A stretch of 64,000 bases of DNA from Cristatella mucedo. Lineage: Eukaryota; Bryozoa; Phylactolaemata; Cristatellidae. The DNA lies in the NCBI GenBank assembly GCA_009760855.2, contig WPIO01000019.1, positions 3,161,501 through 3,225,500 of the forward strand, read 5' to 3'. A program made the translations under genes and the position numbers. Positions 1 through 11,762 of this stretch are shown one piece after another (the first letter of the stretch is position 1; every line of letters begins with the position of its first letter). The notes under the pieces are model-generated. The model saw only the letters and a list, made by a program, of their open reading frames with translations. It had not been told where the DNA came from and searched no databases.

Positions 1-374
1 CGAAGTGGCTCATGCACGAGTGATCACCAGCAAGCATTCGCAACGAAAGAGCAGGAAATTATGCCATAACTATGCCTCTCACGAGCAAAAACACGACTCA
101 TTACATTTCTAATTCATAATCTACAAACAGATGACTACAGGGTGCAAAGGATGGAGGCAGAGGTGCACACGGGAAGAAGCCAAACCTTGACCTTACTGCA
201 GGCAACCGAGGACATGGGTAGAGGGCTTCCACCCCTTCAGTGTGCAACATCCTCCCACACATGCTCCAGAAAAGGGCAGGGCTAGTTACTACGATTGATG
301 GGCTGTCTCGGTCAAGGCCGAGCATTTAATAATTTTATGGCACCATCCCTTAGGCTTGCCAACCATAGGATCCC

Positions 375-560
375 TAGTGAGCCGCGATGGCACACTAGGT
401 AAGGCTGTTGCTTTCATGACCTCGGTCCCGAGGTCGTGGGTTCGATTCCTGTGATGGGCGATTCTTTATCGCCACTGCAAGCGGTGGTGATAGCCGTAAA
501 GGCTCTTCTGTTGCTATACAAAAAGAGGCTGTTTAATCAGCTAAGGTTTTTTTTAAACCA
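375..560 (+). mobile_element. SINE-1 (tRNA-derived), near full length
   Basis: Box A-like TGGCACACTAGG (388-399) and a perfect box B GGTTCGATTCC (439-449), then the family body: GCCACTGCAAGCGGTGGTGATAG, AAGGCTCTTCTGTTGCTATAC and GAGGCTGTTTAATCAGCTA, with a T-rich end. Best-preserved plus-strand copy of a family with many copies here. Confidence 0.85.
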
Positions 561-1699
561 GTAAGCACTGTGCCCCTTAAGGGTAAATGTAAGGGGGGCA
601 AGGCCCACTGCCACCTTTCGGTATGCCTAAGGCACAAATACTTATAGACTGCTGACTGAACATCAACATTACTACTCTCTTGCTATGCCAGCACTGCTGG
701 GCTATACATCTATATATCTATACATCTATACATCCTTCATATCTAGACGAACTGGCATAGCAGCATAATAAGCTTTCTTGTGACCTCTGCTTCTTTCAAG
801 ATAATACGTTAGCTGTAACTTTTTCTTTACAACTGTTGGCTGCGGATGTTGTGGAACATGTTTGCACAAGTCAATGGCCAGCACAGTCAGTCAGACAAGA
901 AATATGGGGTATCGAAAGGATCTGTCCATTCAAGGTCCACTCGCTTCACAATTTATACTCTCCCTCTCGTCGTTGTAATTGCCAAACATATATATTGACT
1001 TTCACTTTAAAACAGCTGACTGCAGCAGTTGTACTTGTGTTGTAATGCCTCCCTGCCTTCAAGTACCTAAAAACTCGCTCCCAAGTCCCTTGCAGCTTGA
1101 ATTGCCGACATTTGCACCCGGACTGCAGCAAAACGTCTAAAATTGAATGACCATAAAGCCAACTTAACAGTTATGGAACAGCTTAAAAGTAACTCGGAAA
1201 CTGCAAAAACCTAACAATTGAAACTGCTTTGACCAGCATATCCCATAGACTCTGAAAAGAATCTAGGTGTCTTGTTCCAAAATTACCTTTACACGACCCA
1301 TATCAGCTTCACAGTGAAGTCAGCCTGTGTTGAGCTATGTAATTATGCAATATGCAACGATGCAGCGTGCTTAGATGAGGATAACCCATTTAAGTTGGTC
1401 CACACATACATGACCTCTTGTCAATAATTCTGCAACTCACTCATGGCAAGTCACTCACGCCGAACCAGTAAGAAGTTTCAGTTGGCATATTACTGCAGTG
1501 AGGTTTTTCTGCCGTCAACAAAGGCAGGATGGGGTTGGACTAAGAGACAGCTACCGGTTGCCATTTTATGTTGCCACACAAGTGTATAGCATATGTGCTA
1601 AGTAGCAGCACCTGTGACCATACGATCAGACGATTTTCTACCCAAAAGAGCGCCCCTTTGGAACTTCAATGTTTCCATGACAGTAGCCTTCGGCCTACT
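560..1699. other. No gene seen
   Basis: Unique-looking AT-rich DNA beyond the coding part of the Mpv17-like gene seen here; its missing 3' exon should lie past the left edge. A W-P codon pair on the minus strand near 874 does not fit the family spacing. Confidence 0.4.
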
Positions 1700-1833
1700 C
1701 AGAGAAACCGCTGTATATGTCCTTAGAGTTCCGAGGTCGGAGGTTCGAATCCTGCGGTTGGCCATCCGCTATCGCCACTGCAAGCGGTGGTAATAGCCGT
1801 AAAGGCTCTTCTGTCGCTACACAAAAGAGGCTC
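1700..1833 (+). mobile_element. SINE-1 copy running into a TC-rich tract
   Basis: Keeps box B (GGTTCGAATCC) and the body through CTACACAAAAGAGGCT, where the normal AATCAGCTA end is replaced by a TC/TCTG tract. Confidence 0.8.
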
Positions 1834-1988
1834 TCGCTCTCACTCTGTGTGTCTCTGTCTCTGTCTCGTCTGTCTGTCTCTGTCTGTCTCTCTGTCTCAG
1901 TCTCTCAGTCTCTCTGTCTCTATCTCTCTCTCTCACTCTGTCTTAATTCGTCAGTGTATCCCCTCTCTCTGTGTCTCTCTCTCAATTA
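1834..1988 (+). repeat. TC/TCTG microsatellite
   Basis: Imperfect CTCT and CTGTCTCT units directly after the SINE-1 body. Reading frames through it are low-complexity Ser/Leu strings and not genes. Confidence 0.9.
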
Positions 1989-2601
1989 CAATCTCCGGCA
2001 TGTCGAATAATAAATACCAAGCAAAAAATTGTACATCACGGAGGAGCAATGCTTCAGAAAACTACGAGCATCTTCCAAACAACTTGACACTTCTACAGCC
2101 AGAAGGTGGGCTTAACAAGCTGTCAGACATAGCTCTTTTTTTGTGGTTTGGACTCATTGTAAGCAATCCTCATTGATGGCAAAAACCATTTGCCTATAAC
2201 AATACTTCGCAGTAAGGATATTATCTTACGGTATCAGTTTAATATTTGTAGCTTTTTAAACATGGTAACTTTAATAGTTTTGCATTCAGTCTCAATGCAA
2301 AGATTTTTTAACTAAATGTATGCTTATTTCGGGTGAAAGGCATTCGGTCCTTTAGTTTTAAAGCATTTAGACTGTATCTTCACTTATGCAGTAACAATTT
2401 TACATTTGGGAATTGACTATCCTCAGCAATGCACAATAAGGACAAACAAATACGTCGAGTAGGAAAAAACAAACAGCAAAAGCAAGCAAACTAGGAAGGT
2501 CGCAGTTTCTCTGGTAATTTCAAAATACAGACCCTAGGCCGTGGGGAAAAATTTCTCTATATAATTTGAAGACAATCTATGTTGTATATCTGCTTCCTTT
2601 C

Positions 2602-2690
2602 CAGCATACGTCAAGTTCCTAGAAAGAGATTCGGTTCTCTTTGGTTGTTATACAAACTTTCGTATTATTTTATTATTATCATTTTATTAT
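2602..2690 (+). mobile_element. LINE-A 3' tail fragment
   Basis: GTTCCTAGAAAGAGATTCGGTTCTCT... followed by ATT-rich sequence. Diverged copy of the tail seen at 38010 and 58530. Confidence 0.65.
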
Positions 2691-2886
2691 TCACCTCACG
2701 TTCAGCAAGCTCGGATGTGCGCCTGCAGAGATGCAGAGCACAAGGTAGTTCGATGCCCACTATCTAGTAGTAGCCATGCCACCATAGCAAAGCCTGGTCC
2801 CTCATCGGTAAGAGGGGGCAATAAAGAATAAGAGCAGCCTCGATATTTGACATGCTAAAATCACATATCCACACCAACAAACTCAC

Positions 2887-2919
2887 CTTATAGCCGTTCA
2901 TTAGCACCGGCACGAAATC
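2887..2919 (-). CDS. MPV17: Mpv17-like micro-exon 5 (33 nt)
   Basis: Eleven codons, DFVPVLMNGYK, between CACTTTTGTAG|GAT and AAG|GTGAGT. They match the DYPDALITNYY position of MPV17, just before the conserved W-P-x2-Q block. Both neighbouring introns are phase 0. The intron separating it from exon 4 is only 183 bases. Confidence 0.8.
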
Positions 2920-5900
2920 CTACAAAAGTGACAGCATTTGGACTAGAAAAACTGTTGGCGATGCAGCCAAGTGAACTATTCACCTTGAGTGTCCACAGAA
3001 TCAGAGCTGGTCCCAGCTCGGAGAGCAAGGTCTGCTGTAAGAGCTGTCGACCGATGCTCCTACGAACTACTAGCGCTAAGAATCGGTGTCAATGTGACTT
3101 ACGCGAGATATGTTTTCCTTGACTGTGGCCCACGAGTTCCCCTTGAGCTTTGACATAACCGTGATGAACGTTGCCAGCAAAGTCGGCGCCATGATAGCCT
3201 GCAGAGTTAGCATCAGAATGCATGGATTGACTGTCGATGTTAACTGAATGTTGCGAATTAAAATTACACAGCTAGACTTACCGTATGACCAACATGGAGC
3301 ATAGCCAATCCTAGCACGAAACAGCACAGCAGCTACCAAAATATGCAATTCATGCCGACTATAGTCCTTCAACCTGCTTCAAATTCCTTCTCCTTCTTCC
3401 GGCTAGAGACATAAGGCAGAATACCTTGCCCATCCAATCCATGGCAGATAGTAGAAGGAGCCACTGCAAGGCTCGAATCAGGGGTAACTATTTAGTTCAT
3501 AATACTGATTTATAATGACTATACTTTACATTCCATAACACCACCTAGCATCATGGCCTCGGATGAGGTGATGAAAGACCATTATTCTGACCGAGGCATA
3601 TAATAATTTCCCAATAACTTGTGACCAGACCCGTCTTGTTGGACAAAAAATGATGAAATTAGTACAGACTTGTGGTCCATCATATACTTCCACACACAAT
3701 AGATCTCGCAGTCCTAGCTTCTCGCAAAGTCGGACTGGTGCCGAAAGCAGACCTGGATCAACACATAAGCAAAACTTACACTCCTCAATCAATTCAGTAG
3801 TGCCTGCTTAATGTTCGTAGTATAAAACAACAAAAAGAAAAGCTGCCAAGCTCCTGAAGCTATGAAAGTTCATAGGATAATGTAGTAGCAAGTCGCCACC
3901 TTTTTGTGGCTAGTTAACAGGGTGGGGTTTTTGCCCGGCGCGCATGCACAGAGGTACAGCTGATCAATCCTTACTCTGAGCATTTATTGACTAGACGTGA
4001 CGTGGTTCCTGGTGATGCCAGTCTGAGCACATGCTCACATAATTTTGCTGACAGAATCCGTGGCTTTTTTGGATCTCCTCTGCATGTCAAGCTAATGGAC
4101 TGAAATAGACGCTATGACATCTCGGCTGCCTGCATACCCCTGATTGTCATGAGTGGCCCTATAACACCAGGCTTGAGATGACAGTAGTTTGTGCACTGAA
4201 TAATGTCAATATGTGGCCTCTGAACATGCCAAAGCTATTATTAAATAGTTGGTTTTCCATTGGGGCATTACACTTCTATCTGATGTCAAAGCACCCGAGA
4301 AGATAGAAATATGTTAAGGCAAAGGTGGTTGACGGACGGCCTATTGTGCAGCCTTTGGCTGCAAGCAAAGCCGGATTTTCAAAATACAGAACCACCGAAT
4401 ACAGTCTGCCAAGAGATCGACGGCCGAAAAGGTTTCGCCTCAAGCAAGGACCGATCCTGCAACCAATAAGTTACCAGTCTGGTGCTCTACCGATTGCACT
4501 ATCGACATACATACCATCCTATGGAAATTAGCATAGGACTCCAAACCAGAGTACAAAGTTTCCACTTCAGTGCTTGAGCCAAATTTCCATGAATTGTCTG
4601 AATGCATGTGTACGTTTTAATTTTCAATTTGGTGCTGATCTACAACTGCTATACATGCTGTGGTCGCCGCCCCAAGCCTGCAAGCCAACCCACATGCCTG
4701 CTAAGTTAGTTATGTGGGGGATAGCTACCATGGGAAGTTCCCCCTGTGCACTGCTAGGCACCTCTGATTGGCTGAATTTTTTTGAGGCAGTTGCCAGCAG
4801 TTTCTAGCAAAGTAAGCAGTAATTCAAAATACGAACAACCAAAAGCATTCAGGGCTGTGCAGCAACACTAACAGCAGCATGCTGGGGTAGTTGTCCCCCA
4901 CCTACCTAGACGACAAAGTCGGCAGAAGGGGTTGCCGGCCACAGCAAAAGTAACGATTGCGCAGGTAAGCATGCAATGGCAATTACAACATACGCATCCA
5001 TTCAGGCCAGTATGCCGGGGATTAGGCTCGAGCACACAGAGAGCTTATAGCCAAGGCTTTAAGCTCTGTGTGCTTGTCTAGTCAGCCCAGTGGGCAGCCC
5101 AGCTAGTGCACCGCTAACCTTGAGGTTGTGGTAGCGATCCATGCTCGAGGCAAATTCATTTCAGCGCTCACTCGATGGCACACAGCCCTCCGTCTTTCCG
5201 GTTTCGAATTTTGAAAAAACTAAATCTTCTGCTCACACGGCTCCCTGTTAGCTCGACGACCACCTGATCTCGCTCTTAACAGCTAGCTCGCACAGACCTC
5301 GGTTCCCGGAGCGATTCTTATATCATCCACTGCATACACATATCACATCCCATTCAGTATTCAAGTTCTGATGAAGCACTGTATACGGCCCTATTGTGTG
5401 GCACATTCAGCATCGGATGACTGCACGCACGTGACGCTATTGTCAACAGAGGAGCATTATTGGTTGCCTGAAGTGCGAGCTGAATTGACAGTTAGGCGGT
5501 AGTGTCATCTTCACAATAGTGCATGTGCTCACCTGTAGTGCACGGTAGGTGCACACCGCCGGCTTTTTTTGCAAGCACTACACACACGATTTCGCACCTC
5601 TCGTGAAGCACTTCGGAGTCTGCTAGTGTGTGGGGGGGGGGCTTTTTTTACATTATCTAGCGGCACTAGGCACTACTCTGGTCTTGCCACAGGGGACAAT
5701 AGACGAGGTCCTTTTTCGTGCATGGTGAATCGAGTGTATTTTGCAGGGCCTGCCCTAATCAGTCCTCCATCTGGACTCCAGCAAAGCAAAGGAAGAAAAC
5801 CAGCCCAAGCGTTTTCGCATTGACCGCTTTCGCATTAACCAAATGACCAGCATTGATCATTACTCTACAGGGCACTCGGCAACCTGTGCTGTACTCTTCA

Positions 5901-8900
5901 TTCTCACTGCCGACATGAACCTGCTTACGCTTAACAAAATAAACAATCCGGCTAAACATGCTAAGCATCAAACTATTGAGAATGACGGACTGGTGATTTT
6001 TGGCATAGCTATGGCAACAGCACTAACGCCAAAAAAAAGAGAAGTACCCAAAGCACATCCCTTACCTGGTCAAGCAGCATTTTCTGCACTGCTGCAAATG
6101 CGGATGCCTTGATCGATTTCTCAAGTAGGAGGTACCAGCCTCGTATAACAGGGCCCTAAAAACAAAGGACAGCAGATATGTAAACACGCACACCAACGCA
6201 GTTATGTACCCACACCCATACATTGCATCTAGGAGCAAAGAGGACACTCAACATCAAGTGAACTGAACAACAACCGTATCTGGTTATTTCTTATTATTTA
6301 CCAGTGACTACACCGTCAAGACTCCTTTATAGCATATGTAAAGTGCCTAGAAAGAGATTTAAAGTTCTCTGAGGGTACCACACATACGTATTATTATTTG
6401 TATTACTTCAATTATTCAGCCAGCTTCACAGTAGAAAGTAAATGGCCCAAATAAACAAATTGCTAGCTCTTGTTGGTTAGATGCCGTTGACTCACCTTGC
6501 AGCAATCTCGTGCTTCAATCCTACATCATGTGCATTCGAGGCCAATCACCATATCAAGCATGCTAAAGCAGACCTAAGTCGTCACAAGGTCCCAAAGCTT
6601 ACAACATTAAGATACTTATCCACTTGGCAATCGTGTGCAGATACTTGTGCACTTGGCAATCATGTGCACAATTTTGAAAACTAATATCACGATAAAATAT
6701 AGAACCTCATTTCATCTTAAAATGCGGGACAAGTTGCTGACAACTGAATCATATAAAGAGATCAGAAATAATGCATGGTTAACTGAACGCTTGCCTGTAT
6801 ATTGATCTTGCTTAAAAAGACTCGCTCATATGAAGATTCTAATGGTTCAAGAACTTTGGGTAAGTAAGAGCTAATTATCCAGAGCTACACATTATTCCAG
6901 GTGGATCAAAGATTTCACCGTAAGTTTCTTTATGAAACTAATTCAGACCATACCAAGCCTTGATATCTAGCAGATATTCACCCTTTTAAAATTTGCCTAA
7001 TAGCATTATTTCTCCAACAAACTTCACTTAACTCCATATATTCGGCCCGACTGCCAAACCATGTGGTACAAGATTTGCTACCTACAAGACTACTAAATAC
7101 TAGACTAGGCAGTACAGTTTCAGCAAGCCATTCGAAGCAATGTAGTGTTCATGCAAATAAAAAAGGGTAGCTAATGCAACAACTTCATTTCTATATCGGT
7201 AAAACAGCCTTAACGGCTGTCACCACTGCTTGCAGTGGGCAATATCGGATCACCCTCTGCAGGACTCAAACCCACGACTTGAATCATGAAGAGCAAGCCC
7301 CTGGGCTAACGTAAAGCAGGGTAAAATAGCACGAGGCAAAACACGGGTCTCCCGTACTAAGCGTTCCCATACAGCACAAGATGCATGTGGGATATAAGAA
7401 TCAAGCAAGCATCATGCACGCTGGATGATGGTGCAAGCATCTTATAGCAAAGGCTACATACAGCTAGGTGTTGCCTCGGTTCCAACTCTGTAAAGGGGTC
7501 ACTATGGACACGTGTGCAGCTCTTATGATAATTTCGTAGATGGAACTTAGAAAAATAAGCCTTATATAGCTGAGACGAGTGCCCTCTGTTGCTGAGTGAT
7601 ACTTACTCTTGACAGATGAAGGCCCACCGTGGCTTGACTCCTCCATACCTAGCTGAACTGCTGCACCCTATCTCAGCCTCCTTGTACCGTCAGGTCCTCT
7701 ACGGATAATGAATTAGCTGTTCTATTCTTATGCACGAACACCATTTAGACACCGTTGGCAACAGAAGCTGCTTCTCTGCAAATGCTAGACTGTGGAACTG
7801 GCTTCCACAATTCTTATGTAACGTTATCTTCTTTCTTGCTACCGACTATGGTACATCCTTTCCAGCCGTCCTAGCTGCTACTTCCATGCTACTAACTTCC
7901 TGGACTGCCCTCCTGACTAAGGTATGCTTATCAGCTTCGTGAGATGAAGTCTGTTGGCTACCATATGCGCACCGAAAGCCACTTAGGCTTTGAGCATGCT
8001 ATAGAAAACTCTACAGTGTAACACCCACTTATTCCTCTTGGCTTTGTGGAGTTACAGTCGGAGATGTGGGATTTGATTTCCATGTGTGAATAATACCCCC
8101 AGCATTTCTATTCACCACTCACACAGTCATCACGTGTTTAGAACAGACTTGTGGCCCATGCAGTTTCCGTGCATCGTGCACACTCGGAACCTTACCTGCT
8201 GCTTATAGTCGCCTAAGGCAGATTGCACATTATTGTGTCCATTCTATACAAGCTAGATATACAGTAATACTCAAGAATTCATCAACCTCCCATAGATGCT
8301 CTGTGCTTAGTGCTATTCTCTCACAATTACTTGAACTTATGTCCTCTTATGTCCGGTGCTCTGCATTGATTTTATTCACTTTCATAAATCGGCATTCCCA
8401 GCGGTTAAGCAGGTTTGAAGCATTCCAGGATTCACCCGGGTGCCAAGCTCGAACAAATGATGATGCACCCGGGGTGTACAGTCTGCTGTGACTCGACCAA
8501 GCACAGCCAGGTCTCATTTCCACCGTAAGATACACATACCCGTTTAGTGCTGGTACATTCGGCATTGAGCAGTGGCTGGCAGCTCACAATTTGACCAGTC
8601 ACACCTGAACTGCCAAGCCTATATTCATGCTAAGCATGGCAGCAGGCTGGAATGGTCAGCCTCATCAGCCGTGCATGAATGAGAGTAAGCTAGGACTTGA
8701 CACTGCTGCATACACCTATGCCAAAAAGGAGCACGGGGCAAAGCATGGATACAAGATAAAGATGACAACTGCGTGAGACGAAGCAATGCAAGACAGCTGC
8801 CGCAAAGCAAACAAAAACGCTTCCAGCCAGCCCATCGGTGTGCAGAAGCAGCAGTCTACCGGTGTAACAAACCAACTCACCAACACTAAGCCGTAGCCGA

Positions 8901-9114
8901 GAAACCTGGCCGTCCTTTTGCGGTCCAGCTGTCGCAGGCTCCTGCCCTCCACGGCTGTCTGCGCTAGCAAGTCACCCGCTCCCATCAGGGCACCTGCAGA
9001 CACACCGGAAGTGCAAAGCTTCAGCCAATGCACAAAAATCAGGGGATCGATCCGATCCTATGAACAACTTTCGGCTACACAGCAAGAAATCGGCCAAACG
9101 AATACATAGCTAAG

Positions 9115-9162
<48 letters not shown>

Positions 9163-10452
9163 CACCTACTTCTCAGAAACCGCAAACGAGGCCATTCGTT
9201 TCACACAGAGCTCGGCCACAGGTATGATTCACACCGGAACAACTCGGCTAAAGCACCAAGTCCGAATGAGCGAGTGGATCAGCCTGTTGATCTGACACAG
9301 ACGTTGTAACCGGCTGGCTATACCTGGCTGTCCATGCCATGCCTGCCCCTCACCCCGTGCAATCAATCCGCCTCGGTGCAACCTGGCCTCGTCCGTCCCA
9401 TTTACAGGTCTTACCCGCCCCGCCCCCCCCCCCCCCCTTTTCGACCGCATCATTAACACTGCTAACTTCACACTACCAGCAGCTGCAAGGTGATGGATGG
9501 ATTTTGTGCGTGAGATTGAGTCTGTTGGCTAACGTAAGCGCACCGAAAGCCGCGTTGGCTTTGAGCGCGCTATAGAATACTCATAGCATAACACCCACTT
9601 GGTCACTGTGGCCTCGTGGAGCTACAGACAGAGATGCATTACTAAGCATGACAAGTTACACTAAATAGCCCCTTACAAGGTAATCACAGTCTAACTGGCT
9701 TTCAGTGCACTTACGGTAGCAAACAGCCATCGTTTCATGCAACAGGAAAAGAGAGCATTGATGTTGGCTCAGGGGGCGGTCAATGAAGTAAGCAGCACAG
9801 AGGTGCAGGGTGCAGCACAGAAGTGCAGCACAGAAGCTTCACAAGACTTGGGGGAAGGGCCACAGTCGGCACCAGGACAGAATGAGTGTCATTCTGCAAG
9901 AATTGTAGAAGTGAATTACTACAGTCTAGGACCAGTAGAGCAAAACATTCTCCAGCTCACAGTCGTCTGGCAATGGAATTGAACAGCTAACCTGCTGTCC
10001 AAATGAAGACCTAGGAGCACAAGCACAAAGCTAATAATAGTGCCGCAGCGGTTCTGCTGGGTATGAAAAAGCTGCTGCAGACCTAGTGAGTCGAAATAAG
10101 AATTTTGCTTTGTACCTGCTGATCGATCGAGAGCCACCATTGATGGATACTTTAGCAAGAGGGGAACACGACTGAATTAATTCCAGAATCAATAGATTAA
10201 CCAAGCACAATGCTTGGCACCAGCTGTTTGCATTGACTCGACGACTGCTGACGAGCTTTCTAACGGGGGGGGGGGAGCCTCGGCATGTTGCTGCCATGCA
10301 ATTACACGAAGGAAACAGGCCAGAGCAGAGAGTGAGCACTTGCTGACCGCACAGCCGAAGCGCAGGGAGTGAGCTCGCCTGCCCGCACCTGTGGTGGCTG
10401 CCATTGTCTTGACCGGGTGCAAGTTGAGGATCCTTGAATACGTACGCCACAT
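2887..10452 (-). CDS. MPV17: Mpv17-family membrane protein (3' end off the window)
   Basis: Five exons join in phase: 10452-10389, 8993-8881, 6155-6066, 3198-3103 and 2919-2887. They give about 132 residues of an expected ~175. The start MWRTYSRIL..HP matches the Mpv17 N-terminus (W-x2-Y...L...HP), followed by a G-A-L-M-G-A-G-D-L-L-A-Q stretch, a D-R-K-R-T-A-R-F segment, G-P-V-I-R-G-W-Y, L-L-D-Q / M-A-P-T and D-F-V-P-V-L-M-N. These are the family landmarks in the right order. The family sits in mitochondrial inner or peroxisomal membranes with about four spans; human MPV17 loss causes mtDNA depletion. The closing W-P-x2-Q-x2-N-F segment is not found down to base 1, so at least one exon lies to the left. 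An in-frame ATG at 10635 could lengthen the protein by 61 residues; I prefer 10452 because it matches the family start. Family assignment is firm; the exact paralogue is inferred. Confidence 0.9.
3103..3198 (-). CDS. MPV17: Mpv17-like exon 4
   Basis: Exactly 32 codons between ACTCTGCAG|GCT and CGC|GTAAGT. Begins AIMAPTLLATF (family F-A-P segment), then a membrane span and the K-G-N-S-W loop seen in the family as (Q/E)G(K/N)-x-W. Confidence 0.92.
3199..6065 (-). other. Intron 3 of the Mpv17-like gene
   Basis: Holds no recognised gene. Contains an imperfect hairpin: arms 5031-5047 and 5060-5074 share AGCACACAGAG..CTTA. Confidence 0.6.
6066..6155 (-). CDS. MPV17: Mpv17-like exon 3
   Basis: Exactly 30 codons between GTTTTTAG|GGC and CAG|GTAAG. 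Begins GPVIRGWY, the family G-P-x3-x-W-Y signature, and ends KMLLDQ, matching KKMLLDQ of MPV17. Confidence 0.92.
6335..6415 (+). mobile_element. LINE-A 3' tail fragment
   Basis: TGTAAAGTGCCTAGAAAGAG, a short variable part, then GTATTATTATT. In intron 2 of the Mpv17-like gene. Confidence 0.7.
7198..7312 (-). mobile_element. SINE-1 copy, 3' truncated
   Basis: On the minus strand reads a box B-like GGGTTTGAGTCC, then CACTGCAAGCAGTGGTGACAGC. Ends at the AAGGCTG block. Confidence 0.7.
7690..8075 (+). mobile_element. LINE-B 3' end (decayed reverse-transcriptase C-terminus plus UTR)
   Basis: A remnant reading RLWNWLP, like the A-x-R-L-W-N-x-L-P close of non-LTR reverse transcriptases. It is followed by a UTR shared with 9505, 10940, 54850 and 61260 (GTCTGTTGGCTACC.., ACCGAAAGCC.., TGTGGAGTTACAG). 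Frame is broken. Confidence 0.6.
8881..8993 (-). CDS. MPV17: Mpv17-like exon 2
   Basis: Acceptor GTGTCTGCAG|GTGCCC, donor GTGTTG|GTGAGT. Carries the GxGDLLAQ motif and the basic DRKRTARF segment before the first membrane loop. It enters with two bases completing a codon and ends in phase 0. Confidence 0.9.
9118..9159. repeat. (AC)n microsatellite
   Basis: About 20 uninterrupted AC units in intron 1 of the Mpv17-like gene. Confidence 0.95.
9505..9650 (+). mobile_element. LINE-B 3' UTR fragment
   Basis: Contains GAGTCTGTTGGCTAAC, GCACCGAAAGCCGCGTTGGC and TCGTGGAGCTACAGACAGAGATG, the shared LINE-B tail. Confidence 0.65.
9680..9965 (-). mobile_element. LINE-B fragment, inverted relative to its neighbour
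   Basis: The minus-strand equivalent of 10940-11275: GCAAGAATTGTAGAAGTGAA..CTACAGTCTAGGACC corresponds to the RLWN region. Head-to-head with the copy at 9505, so this is two insertions or an inversion. Confidence 0.6.
10389..10452 (-). CDS. MPV17: Mpv17-like exon 1
   Basis: Encodes the first 21 residues plus one base of the next codon. The donor reads ACAG|GTGCGG in phase 1. Joining to the next exon restores T-T-G-A-L-M-G-A-G-D, the same spacing from HP to GD as in MPV17. LINE-B fragments flank it on both sides. Confidence 0.85.
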
Positions 10453-10937
10453 TCCACTGGCCGAACCCAGCCGACTGCTCACAGCAGCCGTCGACCAATG
10501 CTGAAACGAAAGGTGCACCCACCGATGCCAAACAGCAACAACTTGAGTTTCCCAACGAACTTCTGTTCCATGCAATTGAGCCAATGAAGTGCCGCGCACG
10601 GGGCACCTTTCCAGCACCGCAGCAGTTACTGACAAAATCTCAGCAGTTAATGAGATAATCTCGCAGCTGGACCACGTGCACGGTCCGGGAGTTCAACTAG
10701 CCCTGCTGAGAAGCAAATCGCGCTCTCCCACCGGCCATCGCGAGAGCTACCTCTTGGCCAATACTGTCGGCCTCCAAAAAATGTCACGCGGAAGCGCGAC
10801 GAACTGCACGAGTTGAGCAGAGTAGAATGTGACAAAGGATGAGTTCGAACAACGAACGGCAGCGGGCATCACAGGAGCGCCAAGCCAGTGCAGCTGGTCG
10901 GGCTTGATGCCTCCTCCAAATTTTTCGAGCAGCTTAC

Positions 10938-11275
10938 AGCAATGTAATGTAATGTAATGTATCTCCGTCTGTAACTCCACAAAGTCATAAAGACCATGTG
11001 GGTGTTACACAGGAGAGTTTTGTATAGCGAACTCACAGCCTAAGCGGCTTTCGGTACGCATTCGGTAGCCAACAGACTTCGTCTCACTCAACAAAGAGAA
11101 AGTGGGAAGCATAGCAGAGTCAGGAGAGCAGTTGAGGTAGTGAGTAGCATAGAAGTAGCAGCTCAGGACCGCTGAAAAGGATGTGCCCTAGTCGGCAGTA
11201 GGAGAGTAGTTATCGTTGCGTAAGAATTGTGGAAGCGAGTTCCACAGTCTAGGACCTGCAGAGCTAAAGCTTCTA
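10938..11275 (-). mobile_element. LINE-B 3' end with (ACATT)n tail
   Basis: Starts on the plus strand with repeated TAATG, i.e. a short (CATTA)n tail in element orientation. Then the UTR (CAGACGGAGATACATTACATT) and the RLWN-like end of the coding part. It shows how this family ends. Confidence 0.65.
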
Positions 11276-11590
11276 CAGCGATGTCCGTGGCCTTATTTTT
11301 TATTTGAGGGAGGTCGAGCGTCGAACGACCCACGCTCAAACGCGCCAAAGGTAGAGCTCGACTGCGAGCTTACCGCTGAGATCGCCGCCAGCCACGAGTT
11401 TGCTTCGAACACTGGATCACACGCTGCAACTCACGCCACCTTCAGGCATCGTGGCGCGACTGCGGTCGAGACTCGCGTCGAGCTCTGGCCGTCAGCCGTG
11501 ACGTCAGCAGTGACTGCCTTTCGCATGTGCAGCCTACGCGGCGACGTCCCGCTACCACAGCGGCTACTAGCCAAATTAAAATTAAATTAA

Positions 11591-11762
11591 ATACTAGCTG
11601 ATTTAACAGCCTCTTTCGTATAGCGACAGGAGAGCCTTTAAGGCTATCGCCACCGCTTGCAGAGACGATAGAGGATCGCCCAGCGCAGGATTAGAACCCA
11701 CGACATCGGGAACGAGGTCATGAAAAGCAACCGCCTAACAAAGTGAACAATCGCAGCTCACC
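11591..11762 (-). mobile_element. SINE-1 copy
   Basis: Minus strand: box B GGGTTCTAATCC (one change), then AAGGCTCTCCTGTCGCTATAC and AGGCTGTTAAATCAGCTAG. Confidence 0.8.

Noticed and set aside
388-449. tRNA gene (box A and box B present)
   Set aside because: The same head recurs at over ten sites with a shared non-tRNA body; it is a SINE. No cloverleaf with a paired acceptor stem was seen.
840-900. Last exon of the Mpv17-like gene, from a W-P codon pair near 874 on the minus strand
   Set aside because: No AG acceptor next to it, and W-P-L-T-C-A-N does not fit the W-P-x2-Q-x2-N-F spacing.
9018-9057. Longer starts for Mpv17-like exon 2 (acceptors at 9058 or 9019)
   Set aside because: Both stay open in frame, but only the acceptor before 8993 joins in phase with exon 1 and restores the family spacing between HP and GD.
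11216-11590. A 124-codon plus-strand frame
   Set aside because: Begins antisense within a LINE-B copy and has no domain.
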